A stretch of DNA of 26,281 bases from Desulfobulbus sp. (GTDB lineage Bacteria > Desulfobacterota > Desulfobulbia > Desulfobulbales > Desulfobulbaceae). Made by a program: the position numbers and the translations under genes. Positions 1 through 7,426 of this stretch are shown piece after piece. The notes below the pieces were generated by a model. That model was not told where the DNA came from, did not search any database, and was given only the letters and a program-made list of their open reading frames with translations. The DNA lies in contig JAQUEZ010000077.1 of NCBI GenBank assembly GCA_028684915.1, positions 1 to 26,281 of the forward strand, written 5' to 3'. The number at the start of each line of letters is the position of its first letter. Within the stretch, counting starts at the first letter, position 1.

Positions 1-111
1 CGCGGCGAGGACCGAATTTTTCGACCCAAGACCCCGGCCATGGCGGCAAAAGTGGTGGACCATCGCTGGTCCTTTTCAGAGTTGCTGACCTACCCGACAT
101 TATGTCAATGA
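1..111 (+). pseudogene. C-terminal tail of a transposase, cut by the window edge
   Basis: The frame is open from base 1 to a TGA at 109-111 and encodes about 36 residues. The segment KTPAMAAKVVDHRW followed by SFSELLTYP resembles the C-terminal end of IS1-like or related DDE transposases, where a TPAMAAG-x-x-DH-x-W motif closes the protein. Only the tail lies in the window, so it cannot be said whether the upstream gene is intact. The same frame continues past the stop into a different transposase tail (130-306), which suggests stacked or recombined elements. Recognition is by remembered motif only, so confidence is moderate. Confidence 0.45.
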
Positions 112-129
112 TATGGGGACATCACCGTC

Positions 130-306
130 GATCGTGACAGGAATGAAAACCTAGCCTGGATCAAACATCGGGTTACTTCTGCCAAACTTTAAGCCTTTAA
201 TGCAACGATCAGCAGGATCGTAAAGCGAGCATGCGGATACCGGGATTTTGAATATCTCTACTTGAAAATCAAGCAAGAAGCGTCACCACCTGTTCCGCAA
301 CTCTGA
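130..306 (+). pseudogene. ISL3-type transposase C-terminal remnant
   Basis: This frame reads NLAWIKHRVTSAKL, then a TAA stop at 190-192, then AFNATISRIVKRACGYRDF and EYLYLKIKQE, ending in TGA at 304-306. The pattern (R-x-T-x-A-K-x-E-A-F-N ... R-x-x-G-Y-R-x-x-x-x-x-x-x-K-I) is the C-terminal signature of ISL3-family (IS204/IS1001/IS1096/IS1165) transposases. The TAA sits exactly where these proteins usually carry Glu before A/G-F-N, so it is read as a nonsense mutation. The N-terminal zinc finger and the DDE core are absent. No terminal inverted repeats were identified. This is an inactive fossil. Confidence 0.6.
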
Positions 307-353
307 CAAAGACCCTTATTTTTTAATGGAACCGTCCGTCAAACTGTTATTGT

Positions 354-377
354 CCCCGGCAAAGCCGGGGGTTTACC
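354..377. repeat. GC hairpin repeat, copy A
   Basis: CCCCGGC-AAA-GCCGGGG forms a perfect 7-bp stem with a 3-nt loop and is followed by GTTTACC. The 24 bases match the copy at 8972-8995 at 20 positions. One of the differences is a compensatory stem change (C-G here, A-T there). It may be a REP-like dispersed element, an IS end or an intrinsic structure. Its GTTTACC tail is too short in T for a clear terminator. Confidence 0.5.
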
Positions 378-419
378 CAAGGAAAATTATCTTAGGTGTA
401 CATCGATAACATTTCCTTA

Positions 420-443
420 TTAACCTGAGTGTTAACCTGAGTG
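420..443. repeat. Perfect 12-bp tandem duplication
   Basis: TTAACCTGAGTG occurs twice back to back. It lies immediately beyond the 3' end of the broken antitoxin gene (457-720). Read on the minus strand, it adds stop codons beyond the point where antitoxin similarity fades. It is a likely slippage or small duplication event in decaying DNA. Confidence 0.7.
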
Positions 444-456
444 ATAAATTTCACTT

Positions 457-720
457 CTATCTATATCCTGCAGCTTTGGCGTAAGCCTCAATGGTTGAAA
501 GGTTAGGCGATATCTTTGAGTGAACATTCTCCAAACGGGAAATATTGTTTTTTTTGTGTGTGGAGAACTTCGGCAATTTATTCCTGAGTCAATCCTGCAC
601 CTTCCGGATCTTAATCAATTCTTTCCGAAGGGTATACGCTGCCGAAAGTCGGTCGTACTCTTGAGCCACTTCCGGATTAGCCAGGGATTTTTCTTTGAAA
701 TCTTTAAAGGTCGGTCTCAT
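457..720 (-). pseudogene. Broken XRE/HigA-type antitoxin gene
   Basis: From ATG at 720, with an upstream AGAGGTG ribosome site, the frame reads MRPTFKDFKEKSLANPEV... to a TGA at 591-589. Similarity continues in other frames as AGLTQE, a stop (580-578), IAEVLHT, a run of eight A (548-555) that shifts frame, then NISRLENVHSKISP and LSTIEAYAKAAGYR. Joined together these give a normal HTH_3 antitoxin of about 90 residues, with the L-T-Q-E-x-[IL]-A ... SRLE helix-turn-helix and the K-I-S-P-x-L-x-T-I-x-x-Y-A tail. At least one missing base, one nonsense codon and one extra A in the homopolymer are implied. The partner toxin, which in this family usually lies just upstream, is missing. Only about 127 bases separate this gene from the Mo-enzyme gene. 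Confidence 0.8.
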
Positions 721-847
721 TGTTTCACCTCTTTCAACCTAATATGTATGTGACGTCCTACAAGTATCCAGGACCGGATACTATTCTTGGCGGACACGCG
801 GCGCCTGAGGGATCTCAGAAGAAGTCGAGGCTCATGGTATCTCCTGT

Positions 848-2902
848 TTACAACTTACGCAACCGACACATAAAGCTACGACTGGTAGATGTGCCACTGA
901 CCTGGCTGCGGATGTCATCCTCAGTCAAACGGTTCAGGTTCGCCTTGGTATCGTAATCGCCCCAGCCCCAGGCCAGACGAACCATGCCCGGACGAACCGT
1001 GGTTGAAAGCCTGGCCGTCATCTCAATGGCTCCCTTGGGAGTTTCGATACAAATGCGATCGCCCTCAACAAAACCTTGGGAAATCGCATCCTCGGGATGA
1101 ATATCCACCACAGCCCCCGCACTGGCCTTAACAAGCGAGGGAATAGTTCGGTACTGGGAGTTGGTGAAACGGATATCGCGGCTGCCGCTTATCCCCAGCA
1201 CCGGATAGGCTACACTTTGCTCGGTAAAGCTGATCGGATTGGCTCCCAAGCCTTGGGCAAAGGGAACCCCGCAAAAACCAGCCGTTGCCAGACGACTGGA
1301 AAAAAACTCAACCTTCCCCGAAGGGGTCTTAAAGGGCTGCTCTCGGTATTTTTCGTAACGCAGTTCCTCAATACGCAGCCCCTTGCCGTTTTTACGTAAG
1401 TCAGCCACACACACCCCGGCCGGCTCCAGTTGAAAATCGATGGCCTCTTCAGCAGTCTGCCAGGGAAAATCCTGTTGCAAACCCAGCCGCCGTCCCAGCT
1501 CGAAAACGATCTTCCAATCCGGCCAGGAATCGCCCACCGGTGGGATGACCGCGTCTTGGAGAAACATAGGGTTATTGCGGATCGAGGAACGATTGAGCTG
1601 GGTCTTTTCAAAACAACTCGATGCCGGCAGGATCACATCGGCAAGTTTGGCGGTTTCGGTCATGAACATATCGATCACCACCAGGGTCTCGAGCTTTGCA
1701 AAAGCGGCCCGAGTCCGGCTGGAATCGGCCATGGTCACCAGTGGATTGCCAGACTGGACCACAACCATCTTCAGGGGATAGGGCTTTTCCTCGAGAATCG
1801 CATCCACCACGCATCCTTGCACCTGATTACCCCAGGTCTCGCTAAAGGTGTTGAACAAGGAAAAATCACAAGTTATGGGTTTGGCGTCTTCCGGCAGCCG
1901 ATCGAAAAGTTGAATATTGCGCGCAGGAATCGGTTGGGGCAGGACATCGCCACCGGGCTTGTCGAGATTGCCGGTCAGCGCCCGGAGCATGGCAATAGCC
2001 CTCGTGGTATCAAAGACTTCGCGGTGCATATCCAGGCCATTGCCGTCCACAATGGCAGAGGGTTTAATCGTGGCATAGAGACGAACAATCTCGCGGATCT
2101 GCTCCGGTTCCAGCCACAGATGCGCCGCCACTGCCTCTACCGGGTATTGCGCTGCCACTTGGCGCAACTCTTCAAACCCAATCGTGTACTTTTCGACGAA
2201 CTCGGCATCATAGAGATTGTTGCCTATAATCTCGTTGATCATGGCCATGGCCAGCAATCCGTCGTGACCGGGCTTGATTTGCAGCCAGATGTCCGCTTTG
2301 CGGGCCAGAGCGGTCTGCACCGGATCGATAACGATCAACTTGGCCCCATGCTCCTTTGCCCAGTGGAAGCCCTCGGCCGCACCCAACGCGGTGTTCCCGT
2401 CGTTTTTTCCCCAAACAATGATGCACTTGGCGCCCTTTGCCTCGGGGAAGGCCATGGAACCGTAAACATAACTGTGGGCAAAATCGCGGGCCACGAAACA
2501 GATCGAGCCGTTACCGATGGTGTTGGGGCTGCCAAAGGAATTCATCAGCCGGTTGGGATAATCCCAGGGAGCACCCCAGTCGGCTGCCATGCCCCGCAGC
2601 CAGGCAATCGATTGCGCGCCATCCTTTTCCTTATGCTGCTGAAAACGGGTGGCGACCAGGCCTAGTGCCTCATCCCATTCGGCCTCGCGAAACCCGGTGC
2701 CATCATCTTTTTTAATCAGCGGTTTGCTTATACGTTTTGGCGAGTAGACGATCTCGGCGGCGGCGGCAAGTTTAGCGCAGGAGAGCCGTTTGTCCGGTTC
2801 GAGAAAGGATTTGCGCCGGGCACTGATAAGGCGCCCCCCTTCCACCTCGGCCTCGATGGGGCAACAGGAAGAACAGAAACGACAAACAGTATCGATATGC
2901 AT
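848..2902 (-). CDS. Stand-alone molybdopterin (Mo-bisPGD) oxidoreductase
   Basis: The 684-residue protein belongs to the DMSO-reductase superfamily. The N-terminus has an [Fe4S4] motif (C7-x2-C10-x3-C14, with a further Cys in RLSCAK). Pterin-binding segments follow, including GNGSICFVARDFA, WGKNDGNTA and VIDPVQTALARKADIW. The C-terminal Molydop_binding domain carries GDRICIETPKG and the WGWGDYD segment. A Cys in SICF is a candidate Mo ligand. I chose the ATG at 2902 because it has an AGGT ribosome site at a good distance. The longer open frame to 2932 would overlap the upstream gene. No Tat signal or membrane anchor is visible, and no Fe-S or quinol partner subunit is adjacent, so a soluble cytoplasmic enzyme is inferred. 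The substrate is unknown. It starts 10 nt after the methyltransferase gene and is surely co-transcribed with it. Confidence 0.9.
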   Translation of the reverse strand: MHIDTVCRFCSSCCPIEAEVEGGRLISARRKSFLEPDKRLSCAKLAAAAEIVYSPKRISKPLIKKDDGTGFREAEWDEALGLVATRFQQHKEKDGAQSIAWLRGMAADWGAPWDYPNRLMNSFGSPNTIGNGSICFVARDFAHSYVYGSMAFPEAKGAKCIIVWGKNDGNTALGAAEGFHWAKEHGAKLIVIDPVQTALARKADIWLQIKPGHDGLLAMAMINEIIGNNLYDAEFVEKYTIGFEELRQVAAQYPVEAVAAHLWLEPEQIREIVRLYATIKPSAIVDGNGLDMHREVFDTTRAIAMLRALTGNLDKPGGDVLPQPIPARNIQLFDRLPEDAKPITCDFSLFNTFSETWGNQVQGCVVDAILEEKPYPLKMVVVQSGNPLVTMADSSRTRAAFAKLETLVVIDMFMTETAKLADVILPASSCFEKTQLNRSSIRNNPMFLQDAVIPPVGDSWPDWKIVFELGRRLGLQQDFPWQTAEEAIDFQLEPAGVCVADLRKNGKGLRIEELRYEKYREQPFKTPSGKVEFFSSRLATAGFCGVPFAQGLGANPISFTEQSVAYPVLGISGSRDIRFTNSQYRTIPSLVKASAGAVVDIHPEDAISQGFVEGDRICIETPKGAIEMTARLSTTVRPGMVRLAWGWGDYDTKANLNRLTEDDIRSQVSGTSTSRSFMCRLRKL

Positions 2903-2912
2903 GATGACCTCG

Positions 2913-3851
2913 TTAACGGCGGGCATGGACATAACAGCTTCGAATCAGCTCGTAATGATTGCTGTGGGTGCGGATCTTCCACCAAACATGGCCCGGATCC
3001 CCGACCTGCCAGGACGGCGCGAGATTTTTTTTACCCTCGCTGAGCAGAGTAGCAACATTAGCCAAGCCTTTACCGGCAAAAGGGCCTTCGGTTTTACCGC
3101 CGAGCCAGGCCTCGACCGGGGCCGCTTCGGTGGACCAGGAAAAGGGGTCGGAAAGCATGAACTGCGCGCCTTTGTCCCGAGTCACTCGGTTCATCTCCTC
3201 TAAGTGGGCCATTGGCGAAGGCACCTTGTCCACCAGGTTGAGCGAAGAGAAAATGTTAAAGGATTTCCGGCGAAACGGTAGCGCCAGGGCATTGGCCACT
3301 ACAAATTCCACGCGGTCGCTGCGCCAGTCATCGGGCAGGCGGATCACCGCTTCACGCCTGAGCATACCCTCCTCTTTGAGCGGCACCACCATAGAGCGTT
3401 CCCGCATCAACTTACGGGCAGCACGGACAAAAGCCAGGGAGGTGTCGATACCGATAGCAAAATCACATTTCGTGCTCAGTTCAAAAGTAAAGCGGCCAAC
3501 CGCACCGCCGGCATCCAGGGCAATACCGTTCTGAGGAGCAATCAATCCGGCCCAGGTGGCGTAGGCCTGTGAGGCCTGTTCATCGTCCATCAATTCACTA
3601 AAATGACTCCACAAATAGGAGGAGACCACCTCATCGGTCTCGTACTTGTTAGCTGAGCGCTGATCATCGGTGGCCTGCGGGTCAAGCAGGGCTACACCAT
3701 CGACAATAGGGAACAGAGACGCGCAATGGCTGCATTTTAACGCCCCAGTAAGGATATCACCCTCATGTTGGCTAATGATATCGGCAACAAGCGAGTGTTC
3801 CTGGGGTAGGCAGTTAGGACAGATAAGTAAATCGAGGAGTTGTTTTTTCAT
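2913..3851 (-). CDS. SAM-dependent methyltransferase with N-terminal Trm112-like zinc ribbon
   Basis: The protein has 312 residues. The first ~60 residues form a Trm112/UPF0434-like domain with paired cysteines C11-x2-C14 and C40-x2-C43 and a FPIVDGVALL segment. A class I methyltransferase fold follows, with SAM-binding motif I ALDAGGAVGRF near residue 108, an acidic residue after strand 2 (IGID), and a later motif (VVANALALPF). An AGGAG ribosome site precedes the ATG at 3851. It is the first gene of a two-gene unit with the Mo oxidoreductase. The substrate cannot be told from sequence. Roles in cofactor or small-molecule methylation, or in RNA or protein methylation, are all possible. Confidence 0.85.
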   Translation of the reverse strand: MKKQLLDLLICPNCLPQEHSLVADIISQHEGDILTGALKCSHCASLFPIVDGVALLDPQATDDQRSANKYETDEVVSSYLWSHFSELMDDEQASQAYATWAGLIAPQNGIALDAGGAVGRFTFELSTKCDFAIGIDTSLAFVRAARKLMRERSMVVPLKEEGMLRREAVIRLPDDWRSDRVEFVVANALALPFRRKSFNIFSSLNLVDKVPSPMAHLEEMNRVTRDKGAQFMLSDPFSWSTEAAPVEAWLGGKTEGPFAGKGLANVATLLSEGKKNLAPSWQVGDPGHVWWKIRTHSNHYELIRSCYVHARR

Positions 3852-4070
3852 GGTGCTCCTGAGAAAATGTTGGCGGGAAAAAGCCGATGGTCAGGGAGGT
3901 ACCAATGAGGTAACCCTGCAATTGGATGAGAATTATTCCCGATCAAACTAATGGCGAGGCATCAACGAGTCAACTTAAAATTGCCCATCAAAGAAAAACC
4001 TGTCCTTGAACGCATCCAGAATTTTGCTACAGGACAAACAGTGCCCCCTTTTGAGGCAATATCCAATCCG

Positions 4071-4100
4071 TTTACAACAAAAGAGGGATACGCTAGAATG
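4071..4100 (+). promoter_or_regulatory. Probable sigma70 promoter for aguA
   Basis: TTTACA (4071-4076) and TAGAAT (4095-4100) are each one base off consensus and are separated by 18 bp. A start near 4107 would leave a leader of about 34 bases before the aguA ATG. The ribosome site of aguA is weak. The call rests on pattern only. Confidence 0.5.
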
Positions 4101-4140
4101 GACCGTTTTCCACACAACCTTTTTTTGCGAGTAATCACCT

Positions 4141-5166
4141 ATGAAACGACGTTTACCGGCCGAATGGGAACCCCAGGACGGGATTTTGCTGGCCTGGCCG
4201 CATGTCGACAGCGACTGGTGCGACAACCTGGACGCAGTGCAGCAGGTCTTTGTGGCCATTACAATGGCGATCAGCCACTTTGAGGCGGTTTTGATTGTGG
4301 CCCCGGACACAAACCTGGTACAGCAACAGTTGGACGAGGCCGGTATTGATCAACGCAGGATTCACCTCGTGCAAGTACCGACCAACGATACCTGGGCCCG
4401 AGATTTTGGCCCGATCACGGTGCTGGAGAATGATGCGCCCTTGATCCTTGATTTCGGCTTCAATGCCTGGGGATTAAAATTTGCTGCCGATCTCGATAAC
4501 CAGATCACCGGTCGCCTGGCAGGCCTTGGCGCCTTTGGTGCCACGCCGGTGAAAATTCCCGGTCTGGTTCTTGAGGGTGGTAGCATTGAAAGCAACGGCG
4601 CAGGCACCCTGCTGACCACCAGCGACTGTTTACTCAGCCCCAACCGCAACCCCCACCTTGATCAAAGGGGGATCGAAGAGCTCCTGGCTGATCAGCTCGG
4701 CGCCCACCACTTCCTCTGGTTGAATCACGGCTATCTGGCTGGCGATGATACCGACTCGCATATCGATACCTTAGCCCGCCTTTGTCCGAATGACACTATT
4801 GCTTATGTTCGTTGCGACGATGCCGAAGACGAACATTATCCGGCACTTGCAGCTATGGAGAGCGAATTACACGATCTGCGAACACCTCAAGGCACACCCT
4901 ACAAACTGGTAGCCCTTCCCTGGCCCAAACCCTGCTTTGCTCAAGACGGCCACCGAATCCCTGCTACCTATGCCAACTTTCTCGTCATCAACGGAGCGGT
5001 CTTGGTGCCCACCTATAACGATCCTCAAGACACGGCAGCCCTCAAAATTTTGACCGATGTTTTTTCCGGAAGAGAGATCATCGGCATCGATTGCCGCCCG
5101 CTGATTGCCCAGCATGGCTCGCTACATTGCGTCACCATGCAACTTCCCCGAGGAGTCCTGCCATGA
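4141..5166 (+). CDS. aguA: Agmatine deiminase
   Basis: The 341-residue enzyme of the PAD_porph/agmatine deiminase family hydrolyses agmatine to N-carbamoylputrescine and ammonia in the cytoplasm. Visible features are the N-terminal PAEW-x-P-Q-x-x-x-x-L-x-W-P signature, the guanidino-binding WARDFGP segment (D88), LEGGS, the DSHID segment with catalytic His207, and the nucleophile Cys330 in HGSLHC near the C-terminus. Length is slightly below the common ~350-370. The stop overlaps the start of aguB by four bases (ATGA), so the two are translationally coupled. With aguB it forms the two-step bacterial route to putrescine. A probable promoter lies at 4071-4100. Confidence 0.93.
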   Translation: MKRRLPAEWEPQDGILLAWPHVDSDWCDNLDAVQQVFVAITMAISHFEAVLIVAPDTNLVQQQLDEAGIDQRRIHLVQVPTNDTWARDFGPITVLENDAPLILDFGFNAWGLKFAADLDNQITGRLAGLGAFGATPVKIPGLVLEGGSIESNGAGTLLTTSDCLLSPNRNPHLDQRGIEELLADQLGAHHFLWLNHGYLAGDDTDSHIDTLARLCPNDTIAYVRCDDAEDEHYPALAAMESELHDLRTPQGTPYKLVALPWPKPCFAQDGHRIPATYANFLVINGAVLVPTYNDPQDTAALKILTDVFSGREIIGIDCRPLIAQHGSLHCVTMQLPRGVLP

Positions 5167-6047
5167 ACAGTCTTCGCGTCGGCCTGGTCCAACAGCGCTG
5201 CGGCCAAAACCGATCTGAAAACATCGAGAAGAGCATCCAAGGCATTCGCGAGGCCCATGCCCAAGGCGCCCGATTGATCGTCCTGCAGGAATTGCACTGC
5301 GGCCTCTACTTCTGCCAGACCGAAGACACCTGCTGTTTTGACCTGGCCGAATCCATCCCTGGCCCGTCCACTGAAACTTTCGGTGGACTTGCCAAAGAGC
5401 TTGGCGTAGTGATAGTTACCTCGCTTTTTGAACGACGGGCACCCGGCCTCTACCATAACACCGCTGTAGTGCTGGAGAGCGACGGCACCATTGCCGGGCG
5501 CTACCGCAAGATGCATATCCCCGATGATCCCGGCTACTACGAAAAATTCTATTTTACCCCCGGTGATCTCGGTTTTACCCCGATCACCACCTCGCTCGGT
5601 CGTCTGGGTGTGCTCGTCTGCTGGGATCAGTGGTATCCAGAAGCAGCTCGTCTCATGGCTATGGCCGGAGCCGAGATGCTGATTTATCCCACAGCTATCG
5701 GCTATGATCCGAGTGACCCCCTCGAGGAGCAGACCCGCCAACGCGAGGCCTGGGTCACCATCCAGCGCAGTCATGCCGTGGCCAACGGCATCCCGGTGAT
5801 CAGTGTCAACCGGGTCGGCTTTGAACCCGACCCCAGCAATGTCGGTTCCGGAGCCCAGTTTTGGGGGAATAGCTTTGTCGCCGGTTGCCAGGGGGAATTG
5901 TTGGCCGTTGGCGACACCAAAGAGGAACAGGTGCTGGTGGTTGAGTTGGATCGCCAGCGCAGTGAGGATGTCCGTCGCATCTGGCCGTACCTGCGAGACC
6001 GCCGCATCGATGCCTACGAAGAGCTAGTCCTGCGTTACCGGGATTGA
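5163..6047 (+). CDS. aguB: N-carbamoylputrescine amidohydrolase
   Basis: The 294-residue nitrilase-superfamily enzyme converts N-carbamoylputrescine to putrescine, CO2 and ammonia. The Glu-Lys-Cys triad is visible as E43 (LQELHCG), K116 (YRKMHIPDDPGYYEKFYF) and C153 (VCWDQWYPEAAR). The KMHIPDDPGYYEKFYF stretch and the DQWYPE motif are typical of the AguB/NLP1 branch. I placed the start at the ATG overlapping the aguA stop, because the open frame extends upstream inside aguA without need. It is the second gene of the agmatine operon, and spmAB follows after 27 bases. Confidence 0.93.
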   Translation: MNSLRVGLVQQRCGQNRSENIEKSIQGIREAHAQGARLIVLQELHCGLYFCQTEDTCCFDLAESIPGPSTETFGGLAKELGVVIVTSLFERRAPGLYHNTAVVLESDGTIAGRYRKMHIPDDPGYYEKFYFTPGDLGFTPITTSLGRLGVLVCWDQWYPEAARLMAMAGAEMLIYPTAIGYDPSDPLEEQTRQREAWVTIQRSHAVANGIPVISVNRVGFEPDPSNVGSGAQFWGNSFVAGCQGELLAVGDTKEEQVLVVELDRQRSEDVRRIWPYLRDRRIDAYEELVLRYRD

Positions 6048-6074
6048 TCCCAAAATTTCACCCAAGGAGCGCTG

Positions 6075-7364
6075 ATGAATGGTATCCTCCTGGCCATGGT
6101 AAGTATGGCCTTTGTCTTTGCCGGCTGGCGGCAACTGTTCTGGGCACCAGTAGCTGGTGGGGGTTCGGCGCCCATGGAGTTGCTTTCCAAGGCGATGATC
6201 GAGGCTGCAGGAAGTGCGGTCACCCTGGCAATCGGCCTGGTGGGAGTGATGACCCTGTTTATGGGGTTAATGAAGGTAGCCGAGGCCGGTGGCATGTTGC
6301 GCATCATTGCCCGTCTAATCCGCCCGCTGATGGTCCGCCTCTTCCCGGAGGTACCAGCCGAACACCCGGCCATGGGAGCGATGATCCTCAACCTCTCGGC
6401 CAACGCCTTGGGGCTTGGCAACGCGGCCACGCCCTTTGGTATCCGTGCCATGCAGGAACTGGATAAACTCAACAGTCGGCCGGGAACAGCCACCAATGCC
6501 ATGGTCCTCTTCTTGGCGATCAACACCTCGTCGGTAACCCTGCTGCCTACCGGGGTGATTGCCCTACGGGCAGCTGCAGGCTCGATCGACCCGGCGGCAA
6601 TCCTACCGACCACCCTCTGTGCCACCATAGGCTCGACCACAATAGCCATCCTGGCAGCCAAACTCTACTGCCGCTGGTCTCCTGCCCCGCCGCAGCTAGA
6701 GACGCCTCCTTTGCCAGGCATTACCTCAGGGGGAGATGCTGCTCTCGCTCCGGCCGAATGCCCCTACCCGCTTTGGGTGAGCCTGGCGGCCCTCGCTTGC
6801 CTCGTTGCACTGGTCCCCTTGGCCATACTCTACGGCCAGGCAGTCTCGCCCTGGATCATTCCCGGCCTGATGGTCTTTTTCCTCGGCTTCGGTGCTTTAC
6901 GCAAAGTCCCGGTCTATGAAACTATGGTCGAGGGCGGGCGCGAAGGTTTTCAGGTAGCGCTCCGCATCATCCCATATATGGTGGTCATCCTGGTGGCAGT
7001 GGCCATGCTACGAGCCAGTGGCGCGCTTGACCTCATGGTGGGAGCACTCGGCCGCTTCACCACACCTCTGGGGCTGCCGGCAGAAGCACTGCCCATGGCC
7101 TTGCTGCGTCCCCTCTCCGGATCCGGTGCTTATGCGGTGCTGGCCTCTTTGATCAAAGATCCGGCCATTGGTCCGGATAGCTACACCGGCATGGTCATCT
7201 CAACCCTGCAAGGCTCCACCGAAACCACCTTTTACGTCTTGGCTGTCTATTTCGGTGCAGTCCAGATCAAACGTATCCGCCACGCCATGGCTGCTGCTCT
7301 CACTGCCGATCTGGCCGGAATCATCTGTGCCGTTGTGGCCTGCCTGGTTCTTTTCGGCAGATAA
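6075..7364 (+). CDS. Fused SpmA-SpmB (spore maturation-like) nucleoside-recognition membrane protein
   Basis: The 429-residue polytopic membrane protein has two Gate/nucleoside-recognition domains. Residues ~1-205 match SpmA (the ILNLSANALGLGNAATPFG and NTSSVTLLPTG segments). Residues ~230-429 match SpmB (the YETMVEGGREGF, LRPLSGSGAYAVLAS and STETTFYVLAVYFG segments). An AAGGAG site precedes the ATG. In Bacillus, spmA and spmB are separate genes affecting spore core dehydration. In Gram-negative non-sporulating lineages the fused form is common and its function is not settled. It lies 27 bases after aguB and before a strong terminator, so it is inferred to be in the agmatine operon. Confidence 0.88.
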   Translation: MNGILLAMVSMAFVFAGWRQLFWAPVAGGGSAPMELLSKAMIEAAGSAVTLAIGLVGVMTLFMGLMKVAEAGGMLRIIARLIRPLMVRLFPEVPAEHPAMGAMILNLSANALGLGNAATPFGIRAMQELDKLNSRPGTATNAMVLFLAINTSSVTLLPTGVIALRAAAGSIDPAAILPTTLCATIGSTTIAILAAKLYCRWSPAPPQLETPPLPGITSGGDAALAPAECPYPLWVSLAALACLVALVPLAILYGQAVSPWIIPGLMVFFLGFGALRKVPVYETMVEGGREGFQVALRIIPYMVVILVAVAMLRASGALDLMVGALGRFTTPLGLPAEALPMALLRPLSGSGAYAVLASLIKDPAIGPDSYTGMVISTLQGSTETTFYVLAVYFGAVQIKRIRHAMAAALTADLAGIICAVVACLVLFGR

Positions 7365-7370
7365 AAAAAA

Positions 7371-7397
7371 GGGCTGCAACCCGTTAGCTGCAGCCCC
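7371..7397. terminator. Bidirectional intrinsic terminator
   Basis: GGGCTGCA (7371-7378) pairs with TGCAGCCC (7389-7396) around an 10-nt loop. An eight-A run lies on the left side (U-run for minus transcripts) and CCTTT on the right. It sits between the convergent ends of spmAB and the carbonic anhydrase gene and is best formed for the minus-strand gene. Confidence 0.8.
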
Positions 7398-7426
7398 TTT
7401 CCAAACTGTTCCAATCAGAAATACGT

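Larger units (their letters stand above)
307..456. other. Gene-free stretch between transposase and antitoxin remnants
   Basis: No convincing coding frame was seen on either strand. The stretch holds the GC-rich hairpin repeat at 354-377 and the 12-bp tandem duplication at 420-443. It is probably derived from mobile-element ends, given that decayed genes lie on both sides. Confidence 0.4.

Noticed and set aside
520..753. 77-codon open frame on the plus strand
   Set aside because: It is the antisense of the broken antitoxin, whose minus-strand segments match a known family.
721..760. Possible toxin C-terminus before the broken antitoxin (RLKEVKQ, ending in ATGA overlap)
   Set aside because: Only about ten residues could be read and they do not identify a toxin family. 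It could be chance.
764..781. Hairpin GTATCC-AGGACC-GGATAC as a terminator for the Mo-enzyme gene
   Set aside because: The stem is perfect, but no T-run follows on the minus strand, so it cannot be called a terminator.
1430..2665. 411-codon open frame on the plus strand
   Set aside because: It is antisense to the Mo oxidoreductase, whose motifs are unmistakable, and the translated protein has no recognisable domain. It is a GC-driven shadow.
3951..4283. 110-codon open frame running into aguA
   Set aside because: It overlaps the aguA promoter and start in another frame, has no ribosome site and shows no domain.
5025..5774. 249-codon open frame on the minus strand
   Set aside because: It lies opposite the aguA end and aguB, which have full catalytic motifs. 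The translation is composition-driven.
6035..6661. 208-codon open frame on the minus strand
   Set aside because: It is opposite the SpmA half of spmAB. It is Ala/Arg/Met-rich without motifs, typical of an antisense shadow.
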